DNA from: a virus
DNA: 24,912 nucleotides
IMG/VR virus record: IMGVR_UViG_3300006749_000113
Coordinates: 1-24,912 of that record
Direction: 5' to 3' (one strand)
Part shown: in pieces, positions 24,715-24,912 of the stretch
Numbering within the stretch: the first letter of the stretch is position 1
Layout: every line of letters begins with the position of its first letter
Made by a program: the position numbers and the translations under genes
The notes under the pieces: generated by a model
Seen by the model: only the letters and a program-made list of their open reading frames with translations
What the model was told of the DNA's origin: nothing
Databases searched by the model: none

Positions 24715-24912
24715 ATGAGTGTTATCGATAATATGTTAGAAAGGCTTAACGAAATAGAGGACAAATTGCAAGAGCTAGAAGAAGTATTGCAAATAGAAGA
24801 GCCAGAAGATGATGACATATATTCTACTGACATAGTAGCAGAAGATGCTTACCCAGATTGTGAGTGTGAAGATGTCTGTGAGGAATGTGATGCCGAATAT
24901 GTTGAGCAATAA
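24715..24912 (+). CDS. acidic coiled-coil miniprotein with Cys4 cluster
   Basis: The 65-residue product is complete; its TAA ends the window. A strong AGGAGG at 24702-24707, overlapping the previous stop, stands eight bases before the ATG, so the gene is real and probably well expressed. Residues 3-28 form a leucine-rich charged helix (MLERLNEIEDKLQELEEVLQ) fit for a short coiled coil. The second half is very acidic and carries Cys49, Cys51, Cys55 and Cys58 as C-x-C-xxx-C-xx-C, a spacing that could bind one metal ion. I do not recognise the family. Its high acidity contrasts with the basic miniproteins at 1974-2557. Confidence 0.78.
   Translation: MSVIDNMLERLNEIEDKLQELEEVLQIEEPEDDDIYSTDIVAEDAYPDCECEDVCEECDAEYVEQ

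Overview
The window is one compact, single-strand late (virion) module of a tailed phage with a T7-like, short-tailed (podovirus) plan. All 21 CDS I call are on the + strand. The DNA is AT-rich, and codons are dominated by AAA, TTA, ATA, GAA and similar. Protein family content (T7-type head-tail connector, gp11/gp12 tail tube proteins, T7-type tail-fibre N-terminus, tiny Lys-rich proteins of the kind seen in marine podoviruses) and low GC suggest an uncultured marine podovirus, perhaps infecting a low-GC marine alphaproteobacterium such as SAR11. The host assignment is inference; there is no tRNA, integrase or host gene here to confirm it.

Layout: 1-139 is a short upstream region with a C-rich tract, promoter-like boxes and a possible 10-residue leader ORF. 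140-1977 holds the small and large terminase subunits. 1974-3541 is an overlapping chain of small genes: three Lys/Arg-rich proteins, a GNAT acetyltransferase, and two small proteins with a related C-terminal motif. 3541-7797 is the head block: portal, small Bbp19-like protein, scaffold, major capsid protein, probable capsid accessory protein. The capsid gene has its own extended -10 promoter candidate and a leader of about 130 nt that can fold into consecutive hairpins. 7841-10896 encodes tail tube proteins A and B. 10899-21968 encodes three consecutive proteins in the position of T7 gp14, gp15 and gp16 (the ejected internal core); the third is 2850 residues and takes about a third of the window. 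21999-24912 holds a repeat-built tail fibre with collagen-like segments, a small fibre-adjacent protein and an acidic Cys4 miniprotein.

The order portal-scaffold-capsid-gp11-gp12-gp14-gp15-gp16-fibre is that of T7, but the terminase pair is at the front instead of the end. Many junctions are ATGA or TAATG overlaps, implying translational coupling. Strong AGGAGG Shine-Dalgarno sites stand before scaffold, capsid, capsid accessory protein, one basic miniprotein and the last gene. No lysis, replication, RNA polymerase or integration gene is present, so these lie outside the window.

The most unusual item is the giant internal protein. It carries a lytic-transglycosylase-like segment in which Asn stands where the catalytic Glu would be, a zincin-type HELSH motif with a distant EEVWAD element, and a C-terminal region resembling the LPD38 domain of polyvalent proteins. 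That would make it a candidate ejected protease-bearing effector. No CRISPR array, insertion sequence, tRNA or rRNA was seen, and no gap without a gene exceeds 151 bases.
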